Assembly: GCA_009783355.1 (NCBI GenBank)
Contig: WRHH01000008.1
Coordinates: forward strand, 1-64,000
Direction: 5' to 3'
DNA from: Synergistaceae bacterium
Lineage (GTDB): Bacteria; Synergistota; Synergistia; Synergistales; Aminobacteriaceae
DNA: 64,000 nt
Shown here: in pieces, positions 1 through 7,406 of the stretch
Numbering within the stretch: position 1 is the stretch's first letter
How the letters are laid out: every line of letters starts with the position of its first letter
Notes under the pieces: generated by a model
The model's input: the letters and a program-made list of their open reading frames with translations, nothing else
The model's database searches: none
What the model was told of the DNA's origin: nothing
Translations under genes and position numbers: made by a program

Positions 1-1
1 C

Positions 2-211
2 CGCGTAACGGAAGGAATGCTGGAGGCAGTTAAATTAGTAGCGCGGACTGAAGCCATCCTGCTCGATCCAGTTTATACGGGCAAAACAATGGCCGGAATG
101 CTTGACTTAATAAATAAGGGGTATTTTAAAGATAAAAAGAATCTTCTATTCCTGCACACAGGGGGCGCGCCCGCATTGTATGCATATTTGGAACCGTTCT
201 TCGGGCAGTAA
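2..211 (+). CDS. D-cysteine desulfhydrase / ACC deaminase family PLP enzyme, C-terminal part
   Basis: The frame is open from the window edge, so only the last 69 residues are visible. They contain [13 protein letters not shown] followed by [13 protein letters not shown]. This is the typical C-terminal end of fold-type II PLP enzymes of the D-cysteine desulfhydrase/1-aminocyclopropane-1-carboxylate deaminase family, where the HTGG stretch lies near the phosphate-binding site. Such enzymes release sulfide, pyruvate and ammonia from D-cysteine, or deaminate related substrates. The catalytic lysine and most of the protein lie upstream of the window, so the exact substrate cannot be read. The stop is 5 nt before the racemase start, which suggests one operon for D-amino-acid use. 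Confidence 0.7.
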   Translation, partial: RVTEGMLEAVKLVARTEAILLDPVYTGKTMAGMLDLINKGYFKDKKNLLFLHTGGAPALYAYLEPFFGQ

Positions 212-216
212 TAGAC

Positions 217-933
217 ATGAAACTAAAATTGGGAATACTGGGCGGGATGGGGCCGCAAGCTACCCTTGATTTGCAGCAGAAAATCCTCGACATGACGAAA
301 GCACAGCGCGACTTTGAGCATTTGCGTGTTTTTGTGGATAATCACCCGCAAATCCCTGACCGTATCGGTGCGGTATTAAGAAATACTCAGTCCCCCGCTC
401 CGGCCATGCAAGAATCACTGGATAAGCTGACCGCAATGGGCGCTGATTGTGTTGTTATGCCGTGCGTAAGCGCTCATTATTTTCTGCAACAGCTCAATAT
501 ACCACCGAAGGTACTTTTCCTGAACATGCTACAAATAACAGCCCAAGAATGCGCGGCTTGTTTTCCCGGGCTGAAAGCAGGGGTATTATGCAGCGAAGCA
601 ACAGCTCAAAGTGGGATACTAACGCCTTATTTGGAGAGCTTTTCAATTCCGCATATTTACGCGCAGGCTGATTACCAGCGATTGTTGGGTCGCTTGATAC
701 TTGAAGTGAAGGCAAGGGCAGATTTACATATTTTATCGGTCAGTCTGCGTTCCGTGGCTGAAGAGATGGTGAGCCGGGGAGCGGATTATTTCGTGCTGGC
801 GTGTACGGAGCTGCCAATAATCGTACAATGTGAACCTTTGCCATATCCTTACTTGGACGCTACCGTGGAGCTTGCAAAAGCGGCGATATTGAGTTGCGGA
901 TATGAAATACAGGGAATAGGGATTAGGGAATAG
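217..933 (+). CDS. Aspartate/glutamate racemase family protein
   Basis: A 238-residue protein of the PLP-independent Asp/Glu racemase superfamily. The N-terminus LGILGGMGPQAT is the typical substrate-binding loop. The two catalytic cysteines are visible in VVMPCVSAHYF (about residue 83) and YFVLACTELP (about residue 193). It probably interconverts L- and D-aspartate or a related amino acid. It follows a D-cysteine desulfhydrase-like gene after 5 nt, so D-amino-acid metabolism is the likely context. The last residues (GIGIRE) and the TAG stop are encoded by an array of GGGATTA/GGGAATA heptamers at 912-941, so the natural C-terminus has probably been replaced or extended by repeat DNA. Confidence 0.85.
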   Translation: MKLKLGILGGMGPQATLDLQQKILDMTKAQRDFEHLRVFVDNHPQIPDRIGAVLRNTQSPAPAMQESLDKLTAMGADCVVMPCVSAHYFLQQLNIPPKVLFLNMLQITAQECAACFPGLKAGVLCSEATAQSGILTPYLESFSIPHIYAQADYQRLLGRLILEVKARADLHILSVSLRSVAEEMVSRGADYFVLACTELPIIVQCEPLPYPYLDATVELAKAAILSCGYEIQGIGIRE

Positions 934-986
934 GGATTAGGAAAGATAAAAGATAAAAGATAAAAGATAAAAGATAAAAGATAAAA
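912..986. repeat. Heptanucleotide tandem repeats, two units
   Basis: Four heptamers alternate as GGGAATA, GGGATTA, GGGAATA, GGGATTA (912-939). Six perfect copies of GATAAAA follow (945-986). The first block contains the stop codon of the racemase gene. Similar 7-bp arrays with other unit sequences occur at 10491, 10871, 43077, 52074, 52153 and 62683. Confidence 0.9.
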
Positions 987-1021
987 GACGTGGAAACTTG
1001 TCGTAAAGTTTAACAGTATAG

Positions 1022-1057
1022 GGTGCTGTAACAGTCTGTGGTAATTGTTACAGCACC
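1022..1057. repeat. 36-bp perfect hairpin, possible solo MITE ends / terminator
   Basis: The 12-bp arm GGTGCTGTAACA pairs perfectly with TGTTACAGCACC across a 12-nt loop. The arms resemble the terminal inverted repeats of the MITE-like elements at 50435 and 59299 (GGGGCTGTAACAAAAG). It may be an internally deleted copy. It lies between the convergent racemase and dprA genes and could act as a bidirectional terminator, although no clear T-run follows. Confidence 0.55.
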
Positions 1058-1100
1058 TTGCTTGAGAATTACCTTATTTTTATCAAACGTTTCGTTTTAA

Positions 1101-2213
1101 CTAACCCGAGGCGCTGAAGCGCCCTGGCCCTGATAGAAATACAAACTCCGAGGCTATTAGCGACGATAGACAAAACTGCACTTGTTGCAAACTCATTTTG
1201 CTTTCAGCCATAATATCATCAACAGTTTTGTTGCCGCTTTGGCTTAGGATTTGAAGGATGGTTCTTTCGCTGCCGGTAATTGTATTTTTTGCAGATTCAT
1301 TTGAAAATGGAAGAAGAAATTGATTTCCGGCGCCTCCCACAATTTCTATAAATTCCGAAATGTCGGCAAGCACATTTGCTCCGTCGCGCAGGAGCTTATT
1401 TGTCCCCATAGCTATTTTGTCTGTTATCTGACCGGGCACGCTCCATATTTCAATTCCGGCTTCAAGCGCCAGCCTCGCTGATATCATAGCTCCGCTGTCC
1501 ACTGGAGCTTCAACGACGACCAATCTGTCGGAGAGCCCAACAATTATCCTGTTTCGTTCAGGAAAATGCCAGGGATTTCCCTGTACCCCAAAAGGGTACT
1601 CTGTTACGAGCGCGCCATTTTCAGTTATTTTTTTAAAAAGATCTTTGTGTTTCTGAGGGTATACTAAGTTTATACCTGTTCCCAAAACAGAAACAGTCGC
1701 GCCTCCAGTTTTAATACATCCATTATGAGCGGCGGCGTCTATTCCGAGAGCGCCGCCGCTCACTACTGAAATTCCCTCAATTGATAAAGCTTCGCCTAAA
1801 GAATATGCTACATGTCTTCCATATGAACTGCAACGCCTCGTTCCGACAATTCCAATTGAGTTACTTTCCGTAAATTTCTCCCATTTGCCATTTATGTAAA
1901 TACCAATTGGCGGGTTATGAATATTTCGAAGCTTATCCGGATATTCCTTATCATTAGCCGAGACGAAGTTTATTCCGCTCTTTTGCAAGCGCTCTGTTTC
2001 TCTTTCAGCCCAGTTTCTGTCTAGTAGTTTCCTTAATCTCTGTTTAACAATTTCAGGAAAATTCAATTTGTCCCATAAATTCTCCGCTTCCAGCCAAAGC
2101 GACTCCGGGTAGCTATAGATATACTCATTCAAAAATCTATGTTGCAACCTTGCCGCATTGAGCAAAAGCATTGCTTTTTGAGAGTTTGAACTGTTATTCA
2201 AGTTTTCTGTCAT
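1101..2213 (-). CDS. dprA: DNA-processing protein DprA (Smf)
   Basis: A 370-residue protein that loads RecA onto incoming single-stranded DNA during natural transformation. The Rossmann-like DprA core runs from about residue 105 to 310. Visible motifs are SIGIVGTRRCSSYG, VVSGGALGIDAAAH, the FPERNRIIVGLSD stretch, and SGAMISARLALEAG. The C-terminal 60 residues (TILQILSQSGNKTVDDIM) look like the DprA winged helix. An N-terminal helical region of about 100 residues precedes the core. The start is uncertain: TTG at 2222 and ATG at 2213 share the frame and neither has a strong ribosome binding site, so the ATG is used here. It is the last of three minus-strand genes (GNAT, a 34-codon ORF, dprA). 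Confidence 0.9.
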   Translation of the reverse strand: MTENLNNSSNSQKAMLLLNAARLQHRFLNEYIYSYPESLWLEAENLWDKLNFPEIVKQRLRKLLDRNWAERETERLQKSGINFVSANDKEYPDKLRNIHNPPIGIYINGKWEKFTESNSIGIVGTRRCSSYGRHVAYSLGEALSIEGISVVSGGALGIDAAAHNGCIKTGGATVSVLGTGINLVYPQKHKDLFKKITENGALVTEYPFGVQGNPWHFPERNRIIVGLSDRLVVVEAPVDSGAMISARLALEAGIEIWSVPGQITDKIAMGTNKLLRDGANVLADISEFIEIVGGAGNQFLLPFSNESAKNTITGSERTILQILSQSGNKTVDDIMAESKMSLQQVQFCLSSLIASEFVFLSGPGRFSASG

Positions 2214-2241
2214 CTTTTCCAAAGATACACTATTAGAATAG

Positions 2242-2346
2242 TCAGCTTCCTGTTCCGGCGTAAATCATTAATAAGATGAGAATAGGAACTAACGTGAAAA
2301 ATAAAATTCTTACTATTATCTTGATTTTTTGCTCATTGAACTGCAT
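2242..2346 (-). CDS. 34-residue single-pass membrane miniprotein
   Basis: A short ORF of 34 codons. ATG at 2346 is preceded by GGAGG with about 8 nt spacing, and this ribosome binding site sits on the last codons of the upstream GNAT gene. The stop codon of that gene is only 4 nt before this ATG. The protein begins MQFNEQKIKIIVRILFF and is almost entirely one hydrophobic helix from residue 9 to 30, ending YAGTGS. The strong ribosome binding site and the tight junction with GNAT argue for translation. No family is recognised. It could be a small membrane regulator or a leader peptide. Confidence 0.5.
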   Translation of the reverse strand: MQFNEQKIKIIVRILFFTLVPILILLMIYAGTGS

Positions 2347-2350
2347 TGTT

Positions 2351-2854
2351 TTAACCTCCATTATTTTCATTTGTTCCGTAGCGCGCCATCAGATATTCGT
2401 CGGTATAAATTCCGTTACGGATGGCAGCGTATTTTTTAGTCCCTTCTACAACGAAACCCAACTTGCGATATAAGGCTATCGCTACTTCGTTTTCAACAAA
2501 GACGCATAGCTCGACGCGCTTCAATTTCAGCCAATTATCCGCAATGTCAAGAATAGCCGTCATAAGCGCCCCTCCAATCCCTTGTCTTTGGTAATCGGCG
2601 TGAACCATTATTCCAAGCGTGCCCGAATGACACGCGCGCGGTTTGGATGAAACGCTAAGCCCCGCGCATCCCACAACGGTATCGTTCAATTCCACGACAA
2701 GCAGGTGATCGTTCGCGGTGAGAGAACGAATAAACTCCTCCGCATCGGATACGCGTTCACTGGGCATTCCAAGTATGTTTTCACTGACGCCGTGCATAGT
2801 CCGCATCCGATTCATGTCCGCCGCATCCTCTAGCTTTATCGGCCTGATAACCAT
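2351..2854 (-). CDS. GNAT family N-acetyltransferase
   Basis: A 167-residue single-domain acetyltransferase. It begins VIRPIKLEDAADMN, the usual first strand and helix of GNAT proteins. The acetyl-CoA pyrophosphate-binding motif A is visible as HADYQRQGIGGALM (R/Q-x-x-G-x-G/A). The later VENEVAIALYRKLGFVVEG is motif B, with the Asn-Ala-Tyr-type C-terminal arrangement seen in RimI and PhnO-like enzymes. It uses acetyl-CoA to acetylate an unknown amine. AAAGGA precedes the ATG with about 9 nt spacing. It is transcribed away from hypC and heads a probable operon with the 34-codon ORF and dprA. Confidence 0.85.
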   Translation of the reverse strand: MVIRPIKLEDAADMNRMRTMHGVSENILGMPSERVSDAEEFIRSLTANDHLLVVELNDTVVGCAGLSVSSKPRACHSGTLGIMVHADYQRQGIGGALMTAILDIADNWLKLKRVELCVFVENEVAIALYRKLGFVVEGTKKYAAIRNGIYTDEYLMARYGTNENNGG

Positions 2855-2927
2855 GTGATGATTTCCTTTCCATTAGTATTTCATAATCATTGATAGATTA
2901 TACACCCGAAAATTTTTTTGTTTGGAT

Positions 2928-2933
2928 TATAAT
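2928..2933 (+). promoter_or_regulatory. Putative -10 element for hypC
   Basis: A perfect TATAAT lies 37 nt before the hypC start codon, in the divergent region between the GNAT gene and hypC. No good -35 match is seen at 17 nt spacing, so the assignment is tentative. Confidence 0.4.
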
Positions 2934-2970
2934 GAATATCAAAATGTCAGCATAGCGAGGAGAGAGCATA

Positions 2971-3204
2971 ATGTGTCTAGCTATCCCATATACGATAACG
3001 CAAATAAGCGGTGACAATACAGCAAAAGCAGTATCTAACGGTGTTTCTGTTAGTGTTAGGCTTGATTTGCTGGAAAAACCGAATTTAGGAGACACTATAC
3101 TTGTTCATGCGGGATTTGCAATACAAAAATTGGAACAAAGCGAGGCCAACGAACTTTTCACGCTTTGGGATGAAGTAAGACAATCGGAGGCAAATGGCGG
3201 TTAG
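2971..3204 (+). CDS. hypC: Hydrogenase maturation chaperone HypC
   Basis: A 77-residue protein of the HypC/HupF family. It starts MCLAIPY, and Cys2 is the invariant residue that binds iron and contacts HypD and the large-subunit precursor. The small OB-like body includes VRLDLLEKPNLGDTILVHAGFAIQKL, the classic HypC signature. In [NiFe] hydrogenase maturation HypC works with HypD to carry the Fe(CN)2CO centre. GAGGAGAG precedes the ATG. It is separated from hypD and hypE by 1.6 kb of other genes. No hydrogenase structural gene is in the window. Confidence 0.93.
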   Translation: MCLAIPYTITQISGDNTAKAVSNGVSVSVRLDLLEKPNLGDTILVHAGFAIQKLEQSEANELFTLWDEVRQSEANGG

Positions 3205-3216
3205 GGTAGGGGAAAC

Positions 3217-3513
3217 ATGGAGGTATACGTAAATCCGAATTGTAAAAGAGTCCGAGGCAGCCATCTATTGGAAATACGTTGCGCCTTCTGCAAATGTTAC
3301 ATTGCAAAGTATCAAAAAGTCGGCAAGAGTAATTTAGTGAAAATGTATAACGAAAGAATAGTTGAAGGCACGATTGATTTTTCCCTATATCATGGCGCTC
3401 TATTCTGCCCAAATTGCGGAGAACGCATAGCAACAAGGTATATCACAAAAATGGACAAAAAAGAAGCATACAGATTTGTCCCTTCTGCTTTTAATAAAAG
3501 AAAGTTACCTTAG
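3217..3513 (+). CDS. Small Com-like zinc-ribbon protein
   Basis: A 98-residue protein with two Cys pairs: IRCAFCKCYIAKY (about residues 20-32) and LFCPNCGERIATRY (about residues 63-76). About 35 residues separate them. This is the arrangement of the Mu Com-like zinc-finger family, in which a CxxC pair near the start and a CPxC pair later fold into one zinc ribbon. The best-known member, Mu Com, is an RNA-binding translational activator; nothing here proves RNA binding. AGGGG precedes the ATG. It starts 12 nt after hypC and is probably co-transcribed with it. Confidence 0.6.
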   Translation: MEVYVNPNCKRVRGSHLLEIRCAFCKCYIAKYQKVGKSNLVKMYNERIVEGTIDFSLYHGALFCPNCGERIATRYITKMDKKEAYRFVPSAFNKRKLP

Positions 3514-3521
3514 ATTGTTTA

Positions 3522-3710
3522 TTAAACTACTTTAAAGCCGTATTTTTCTTGCGCTTCTTTTAGGCTATTATTATAATAAACTGTCCTTTCGGCTGGGGTC
3601 ATGTCTTTTATCTCATCATAAATCATCAGTCTGATTGCGTGTACCTCGCGAAGCGGCATTATTTCATTCATTACGCTTTGGTCGTCCATGTATTCATTAA
3701 GTGTCTTCAC
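3522..3710 (-). CDS. Short ORF paired with PIN toxin, probable antitoxin
   Basis: About 62 residues from a GTG start at 3710, preceded by GGAGGTGG about 5 nt upstream; that ribosome binding site lies inside the end of the PIN gene. The protein begins KTLNEYMDDQSVMNEIMPLREVHAIRL and continues with DMTPAERTVYYNNSLKEAQEKYG. It is charged and helical with no clear DNA-binding motif. The 14-nt overlap with the PIN ORF and the pairing itself suggest an antitoxin. The order (toxin first) is the reverse of most PIN systems but matches the pair at 61463-62099. Confidence 0.6.
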   Translation of the reverse strand: MKTLNEYMDDQSVMNEIMPLREVHAIRLMIYDEIKDMTPAERTVYYNNSLKEAQEKYGFKVV

Positions 3711-4173
3711 GATCCACCACCTCCATTGGTGAGTGTATTTCAACTGGTCTATATCCGTGGTTGGCGTTTATGAGCCCAGTCATTAATACAGTTTTTTTCC
3801 TTACAATGTGCCGGAAATTAAGGCTAAATATCATGTCAATATCATTTACCGATGCAACAGCAATGTGTTGTGCATCAACTATGCTTTTGGGCGGTATGAT
3901 ACCATTTTTTTGATATTGCTCGGCAACTGTATCTGATTCTTCGGAAGCGTCTAAAATCTTTATATCAAACTCTGAAATAAGGCCAATCATTTTCTGCGCT
4001 TTATTTTCTGGTGCTTTCATAAGTTCTTGCATGGCGTATACGGAAGTAAACGCCTGATACTTGCCAGTTTGTATTTCTGTAAAGAGCCTAACAGTATCAG
4101 CGTGAGCGTCACGTTCTTTTTCAAAATAATAATTAAATATCGTCGTTTCAAGGTATATACGAGGGATACGCAT
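3697..4173 (-). CDS. PIN-domain toxin (putative RNase)
   Basis: A 158-residue PIN-like protein. It opens MRIPRIYLETTIFNYYF, where the usual first catalytic Asp is replaced by Glu (LETT, as in PIN proteins annotated as 'type II toxin-antitoxin system VapC-like'). Later acidic positions include SIVDAQHIAVASV, the central PIN motif with a conserved Asp-Ala-x-His. The C-terminal FSLNFRHIV is the final conserved strand region. Such proteins cleave RNA when not bound by an antitoxin. TTG 4182, ATG 4179 and ATG 4173 are all in frame; TAGGAG sits 9 nt before ATG 4173, so that start is chosen. It lies opposite in direction inside the hyp cluster. Confidence 0.75.
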   Translation of the reverse strand: MRIPRIYLETTIFNYYFEKERDAHADTVRLFTEIQTGKYQAFTSVYAMQELMKAPENKAQKMIGLISEFDIKILDASEESDTVAEQYQKNGIIPPKSIVDAQHIAVASVNDIDMIFSLNFRHIVRKKTVLMTGLINANHGYRPVEIHSPMEVVDREDT

Positions 4174-4412
4174 TTCCATCAACTCCTATTAAACTATATC
4201 ACATCAATTTTAGCTGATCAATTACTATTTATTAGATGTCGAAAAATTCTGTTGATATTATTCAGCCGGTAGAATACAATAAAGATAATTCGTTCAAAAG
4301 GCGCAATAATAACCGGCTGGAGCACTTGCCGAGCAGCGAAAGGACTGCTGAAAGAGATGGATACAATTCCGGAGGAAACAACTAGGAGTAATTAGTTACA
4401 AAAACTCCCTGC
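4174..4412. other. Intergenic stretch between PIN toxin and flavodoxin remnant
   Basis: No gene is supported here. A 50-codon ORF from ATG 4234 and a 36-codon frame ending near 4392 are open but have no ribosome binding site and no recognisable product. The region may contain eroded upstream coding sequence of the flavodoxin remnant that follows. Confidence 0.4.
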
Positions 4413-4736
4413 ATGTTGTTTGTTGTATTTACAGTCGGCCTTGCCGCTCCCGAAACAACGGACTTCTTTGGCATTCAGAATGCTAATTTTTCAAAGGAAT
4501 TGCTGTCTAAAACTAAGATATTCCATTTTCAAGGCGATATTGATTATGAAAAGTTGGGGTACATTCATAAAATTATGATGTTAATTGTGAAAAAATTCAG
4601 AGTGGATAGAAAACGATCAGAAGAACGCACAGATGAAAATAGAGCGTTTTTAGAAACATACGGCAAAAAAGTTGATTTTGTAAATCAATCAGCAATAAAG
4701 CCGCTTATTGATTATGTTCGAAAATTATTAACATAA
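4413..4736 (+). pseudogene. Flavodoxin-domain protein, 5'-truncated remnant
   Basis: The 107 codons correspond to the second half of a flavodoxin-domain protein of about 160-180 residues. VVFTVGLAAPET is the strand that follows the aromatic loop. IFHFQGDIDYEKL and HKIMMLIVKK match the downstream helix and strand, and ETYGKKVDFVNQSAIKPLIDYVRK the end. The N-terminal phosphate-binding loop that holds FMN is absent: the frame is closed by a TAA at 4389 and the upstream 200 nt do not encode it. There is no ribosome binding site before ATG 4413. Without the phosphate loop it cannot bind FMN normally, so this is most likely a decayed gene. Confidence 0.6.
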
Positions 4737-4783
4737 TCCAAAAAACGCGGAAGAAGAATACAAATTAGGAGGTAATATTCATA

Positions 4784-5878
4784 GTGAGTTCCAGTATTGA
4801 TTTTCTTAAGGCAAAACTAGCCGAGTACGCGGACGAAAAAATGACTTTCATGGAAGTGTGCGGCACTCATACCGTATCCATTTTCAAGTCGGGACTCCGT
4901 TCCATTCTGCCCCAAAATATAAACTTGCTTTCAGGCCCCGGTTGCCCGGTATGCGTGACGGATCAAAGGGATATTGATTCCATAATATCAATTTTTGAAA
5001 ACAGCGATGAAAAAATAACAATCGCAACGTATGGCGATATGATGCGTGTTCCGGGTTCAATCTCAAACAGCAAAAAAAGAAGCTCACTGGCCGACCTGCG
5101 CGGCGGCGGCGCAGATGTTCGCGTTGTCACGAGCGCCATACAGTGCATTGACATCGCGGAACGCGCGAACAATCAGGTGATTTTCCTCGGCGTCGGATTT
5201 GAGACCACCGCTCCAGCCACCGCGATATTAATAAAGGAAGCGGCGGCAAGGAACATTAAAAACTTATCAGTATATTCTGTTCATAAAACGATCCCCCGCG
5301 CTTTAAGGGCGTTGGCCTCCAACGAGATTGGAGCGGTGAATCTGGATGGATTCCTGCTGCCGGGCAATGTGAGCGTGCTTATTGGTGAAAGGCCCTATAG
5401 ATTCATACCTGAAGAGTATAACAAAGCCTGCGTTATAGCGGGGTTCGAGGCCGAGCCTATTCTGGCGGCTATCGTTGAGCTTGCGAGGCAAACAAAGTTC
5501 AAAACGCCCGAAGTTGTGAATTATTATAAAGAAGCTGTTAGCGCGGACGGCAACCGGCACGCGATGAAATTAACCTATGAAGTATTTCTGGCGCGCGACT
5601 CGGAGTGGAGGGGGCTGGGGGAGATTAAAGCTTCCGGCTTGGGTATCCGCGAAGAGTTTCAGGATTACGACGCGGAAGTGCGTTTTTCAATTATTAAAAC
5701 CGAAGCGCAAGTAACGGGTTGCGAATGCGGAAAAGTATTGTTGGGCATAATAACTCCTCCTGAATGCAAATTATTCGGGGGCGCCTGCACGCCGACATCC
5801 CCGGTCGGCGCCTGTATGGTATCGGGAGAAGGCACATGTGGAGCGTGGTATAGATGGAACGTAAACTATCAGCGATAA
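4784..5878 (+). CDS. hypD: Hydrogenase maturation factor HypD
   Basis: A 364-residue iron-sulfur protein that, with HypC, is the scaffold on which the Fe(CN)2CO unit of [NiFe] hydrogenase is assembled. All family marks are present: MEVCGTHT near residue 25, GPGCPVCVT (about residue 50), and the C-terminal cysteine cluster TGCECGKVL ... PPECKLFGGACTP ... GACMVSGEGTCGAWY, which carries the [4Fe-4S] cluster. GTG at 4784 is the start, preceded by AGGAGG with 8-9 nt spacing. The 3' end overlaps hypE by 25 nt, so the two are translationally coupled. Confidence 0.95.
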   Translation: MSSSIDFLKAKLAEYADEKMTFMEVCGTHTVSIFKSGLRSILPQNINLLSGPGCPVCVTDQRDIDSIISIFENSDEKITIATYGDMMRVPGSISNSKKRSSLADLRGGGADVRVVTSAIQCIDIAERANNQVIFLGVGFETTAPATAILIKEAAARNIKNLSVYSVHKTIPRALRALASNEIGAVNLDGFLLPGNVSVLIGERPYRFIPEEYNKACVIAGFEAEPILAAIVELARQTKFKTPEVVNYYKEAVSADGNRHAMKLTYEVFLARDSEWRGLGEIKASGLGIREEFQDYDAEVRFSIIKTEAQVTGCECGKVLLGIITPPECKLFGGACTPTSPVGACMVSGEGTCGAWYRWNVNYQR

Positions 5879-6846
5879 CTTTAGGGCATGGAAGCGGCGG
5901 AAGATTGACAAGCCAGCTTACAAACTCAATTATCAGTAATTTTGAGCTTGTAAATTTCGAGTCGGAGGATTGCGCGTGGATAAGTGAAGATATGGCTGTA
6001 GCCATGGATGGATTCACAGTAACGCCGCTTTCATTTCCCGGAGGCGATATAGGAAAGCTTGCTGTTTGCGGCAGCACGAACGACCTCGCGGTTAGGGGCG
6101 TGAGGCCTGATATGCTCACTTTGTCCCTGATAATCGAAGAAGGGCTTGATATGGAGCAGTTCACCGGGTTCATGAAAAGCGCGGCCGATACCTGCAAGCT
6201 CATTGGTACGCGTTTAATTGCCGGCGATACTAAAGTCGTCCCAAAGGGGGCGGCGGATAAATTGTTCATAACTACATGCGCAATTGGAACACGAATCAGT
6301 GTAAATAAATTGGGGAGTGTACGTATCAAGGACGGTGATATTTTGATCCTTACAACTTCCCCGGGAATTCACGGCTCGGTTTTAGCCGCTCTCAGATTTG
6401 GAATTGAAGCTCCTGAATTAATAAGCGATTGCGCTCCGCTTTGGCCTTCGCTCTCTCCTTTGCTCAATTTGGACGTGCACGCGATGAGGGATTGTACGAG
6501 AGGCGGAGTAGGGACTGTCTTATGCGAATGGGCGGAGTCGCGCGGGCTTGGGTTTGAAATTGAGGAGCGCCTTTTGCCGAAAAATGAAAGCGCGGCGTCA
6601 ATCTGCGATATTTTGGGGTACGACCAGCTTTGGTTAGCGGGCGAGGGGTGCGCGTTGATTGCCGTCTCGCAAGAAGACGCGGAAGAATGTCTCAAAAGGC
6701 TGAAAGTAAGCAGCGTATGCCGCGAAGCTGCAATAATAGGAAAGGTTTACAATAAGCGCCACGGCATGGCATGGATGAAAACGCACATTGGAGGAGAACG
6801 CATAATAGATATGCCCGCAGGAGAGATATTGCCAAGAATTTGCTGA
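5854..6846 (+). CDS. hypE: Hydrogenase maturation factor HypE (carbamoyl dehydratase)
   Basis: A 330-residue member of the AIR-synthase-like ATP-binding fold. HypE receives a carbamoyl group from HypF on its C-terminal cysteine and dehydrates it to thiocyanate, donating CN to the HypC-HypD iron. The N-terminus LGHGSGGRLTSQL, the ATP-binding GGDIGKLAVCGSTNDLAVRG (residues about 66-85), RLIAGDTKVV and MRDCTRGGVGTVL are typical. The protein ends LPRIC, with the essential C-terminal Cys as the last residue. It overlaps hypD and ends 67 nt before a strong terminator. hypA, hypB and hypF are not in the window. Confidence 0.95.
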   Translation: MERKLSAITLGHGSGGRLTSQLTNSIISNFELVNFESEDCAWISEDMAVAMDGFTVTPLSFPGGDIGKLAVCGSTNDLAVRGVRPDMLTLSLIIEEGLDMEQFTGFMKSAADTCKLIGTRLIAGDTKVVPKGAADKLFITTCAIGTRISVNKLGSVRIKDGDILILTTSPGIHGSVLAALRFGIEAPELISDCAPLWPSLSPLLNLDVHAMRDCTRGGVGTVLCEWAESRGLGFEIEERLLPKNESAASICDILGYDQLWLAGEGCALIAVSQEDAEECLKRLKVSSVCREAAIIGKVYNKRHGMAWMKTHIGGERIIDMPAGEILPRIC

Positions 6847-6913
6847 CTAAGCGAGCATCAAAATTAGAATATTTCTACTAATCTCAAAGCCTGCGCTACT
6901 TCGCTTTCATAGC

Positions 6914-6947
6914 AAAAAGGGGCGATAGCAGGTATTCGCCCCTTTTT
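6914..6947. terminator. Bidirectional intrinsic terminator
   Basis: A perfect 12-bp stem, AAAAAGGGGCGA paired with TCGCCCCTTTTT, with a 10-nt loop. The A-run and T-run let it serve both hypE on the plus strand and the small gene ending at 6997 on the minus strand. Confidence 0.88.
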
Positions 6948-6996
6948 AGTTTCTCAAAGTTCCCTTTGCTTTGGTTGTTATTGGTTGACCTGTTTA

Positions 6997-7140
6997 TTAT
7001 TCTTGTGGTTTTACTTTTTCTGCTTCATTAATTACTTTTTTAATTACTTCTTTTGCCTTCTCTGACTTTCCATCTTCAAGGAGGGCTTCGAGAGAGTAAA
7101 GTAGCGTTAATATTTCCAGCCTCGTCATAGCTATTTCCAT
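6997..7140 (-). CDS. Small helical protein, 47 residues
   Basis: A short ORF with a very good ribosome binding site: AGGAGGT is 7 nt before the ATG at 7140. The product begins MEIAMTRLEILTLLYSLEAL and continues with EDGKSEKAKEVIKKVINEAEK. It is predicted to form two amphipathic helices joined by a short Gly turn, with many Lys and Glu, and no signal peptide. It ends 50 nt before a bidirectional terminator, which supports a free-standing transcribed unit. No family is recognised. Confidence 0.65.
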   Translation of the reverse strand: MEIAMTRLEILTLLYSLEALLEDGKSEKAKEVIKKVINEAEKVKPQE

Positions 7141-7406
7141 CTTTTCTACCTCCTGCTTTGTGTATTAAAGGTTGGTTTCCCTTCCTTCTATGAATATATA
7201 GTACCATTTATCCAGTGTAAGTAAAGTGTTCTTTGTAGCGTTTGACAAATGATCAAAGACAAAAAAACTGCATATAGTGAATTCGCAAGATGTTCTCATT
7301 ACTGAACAGAAATTCATATTTGCATAGCATGTAAACCAAATTTTTTTTATGTTATACTTAGTTATGGTTTAGTAATTCAGCAAAAATTAGAAGGAGGAAA
7401 TAATAT

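Noticed and set aside
912-986. Repeat arrays as CRISPR
   Set aside because: Units are 7 bp with no spacers and no cas genes are present.
5694-6329. 211-codon minus-strand ORF over hypD/hypE
   Set aside because: Antisense to two well-identified genes.
2971-6846. [NiFe] hydrogenase locus
   Set aside because: Only maturation genes hypC, hypD and hypE are present; no structural subunit is in the window.
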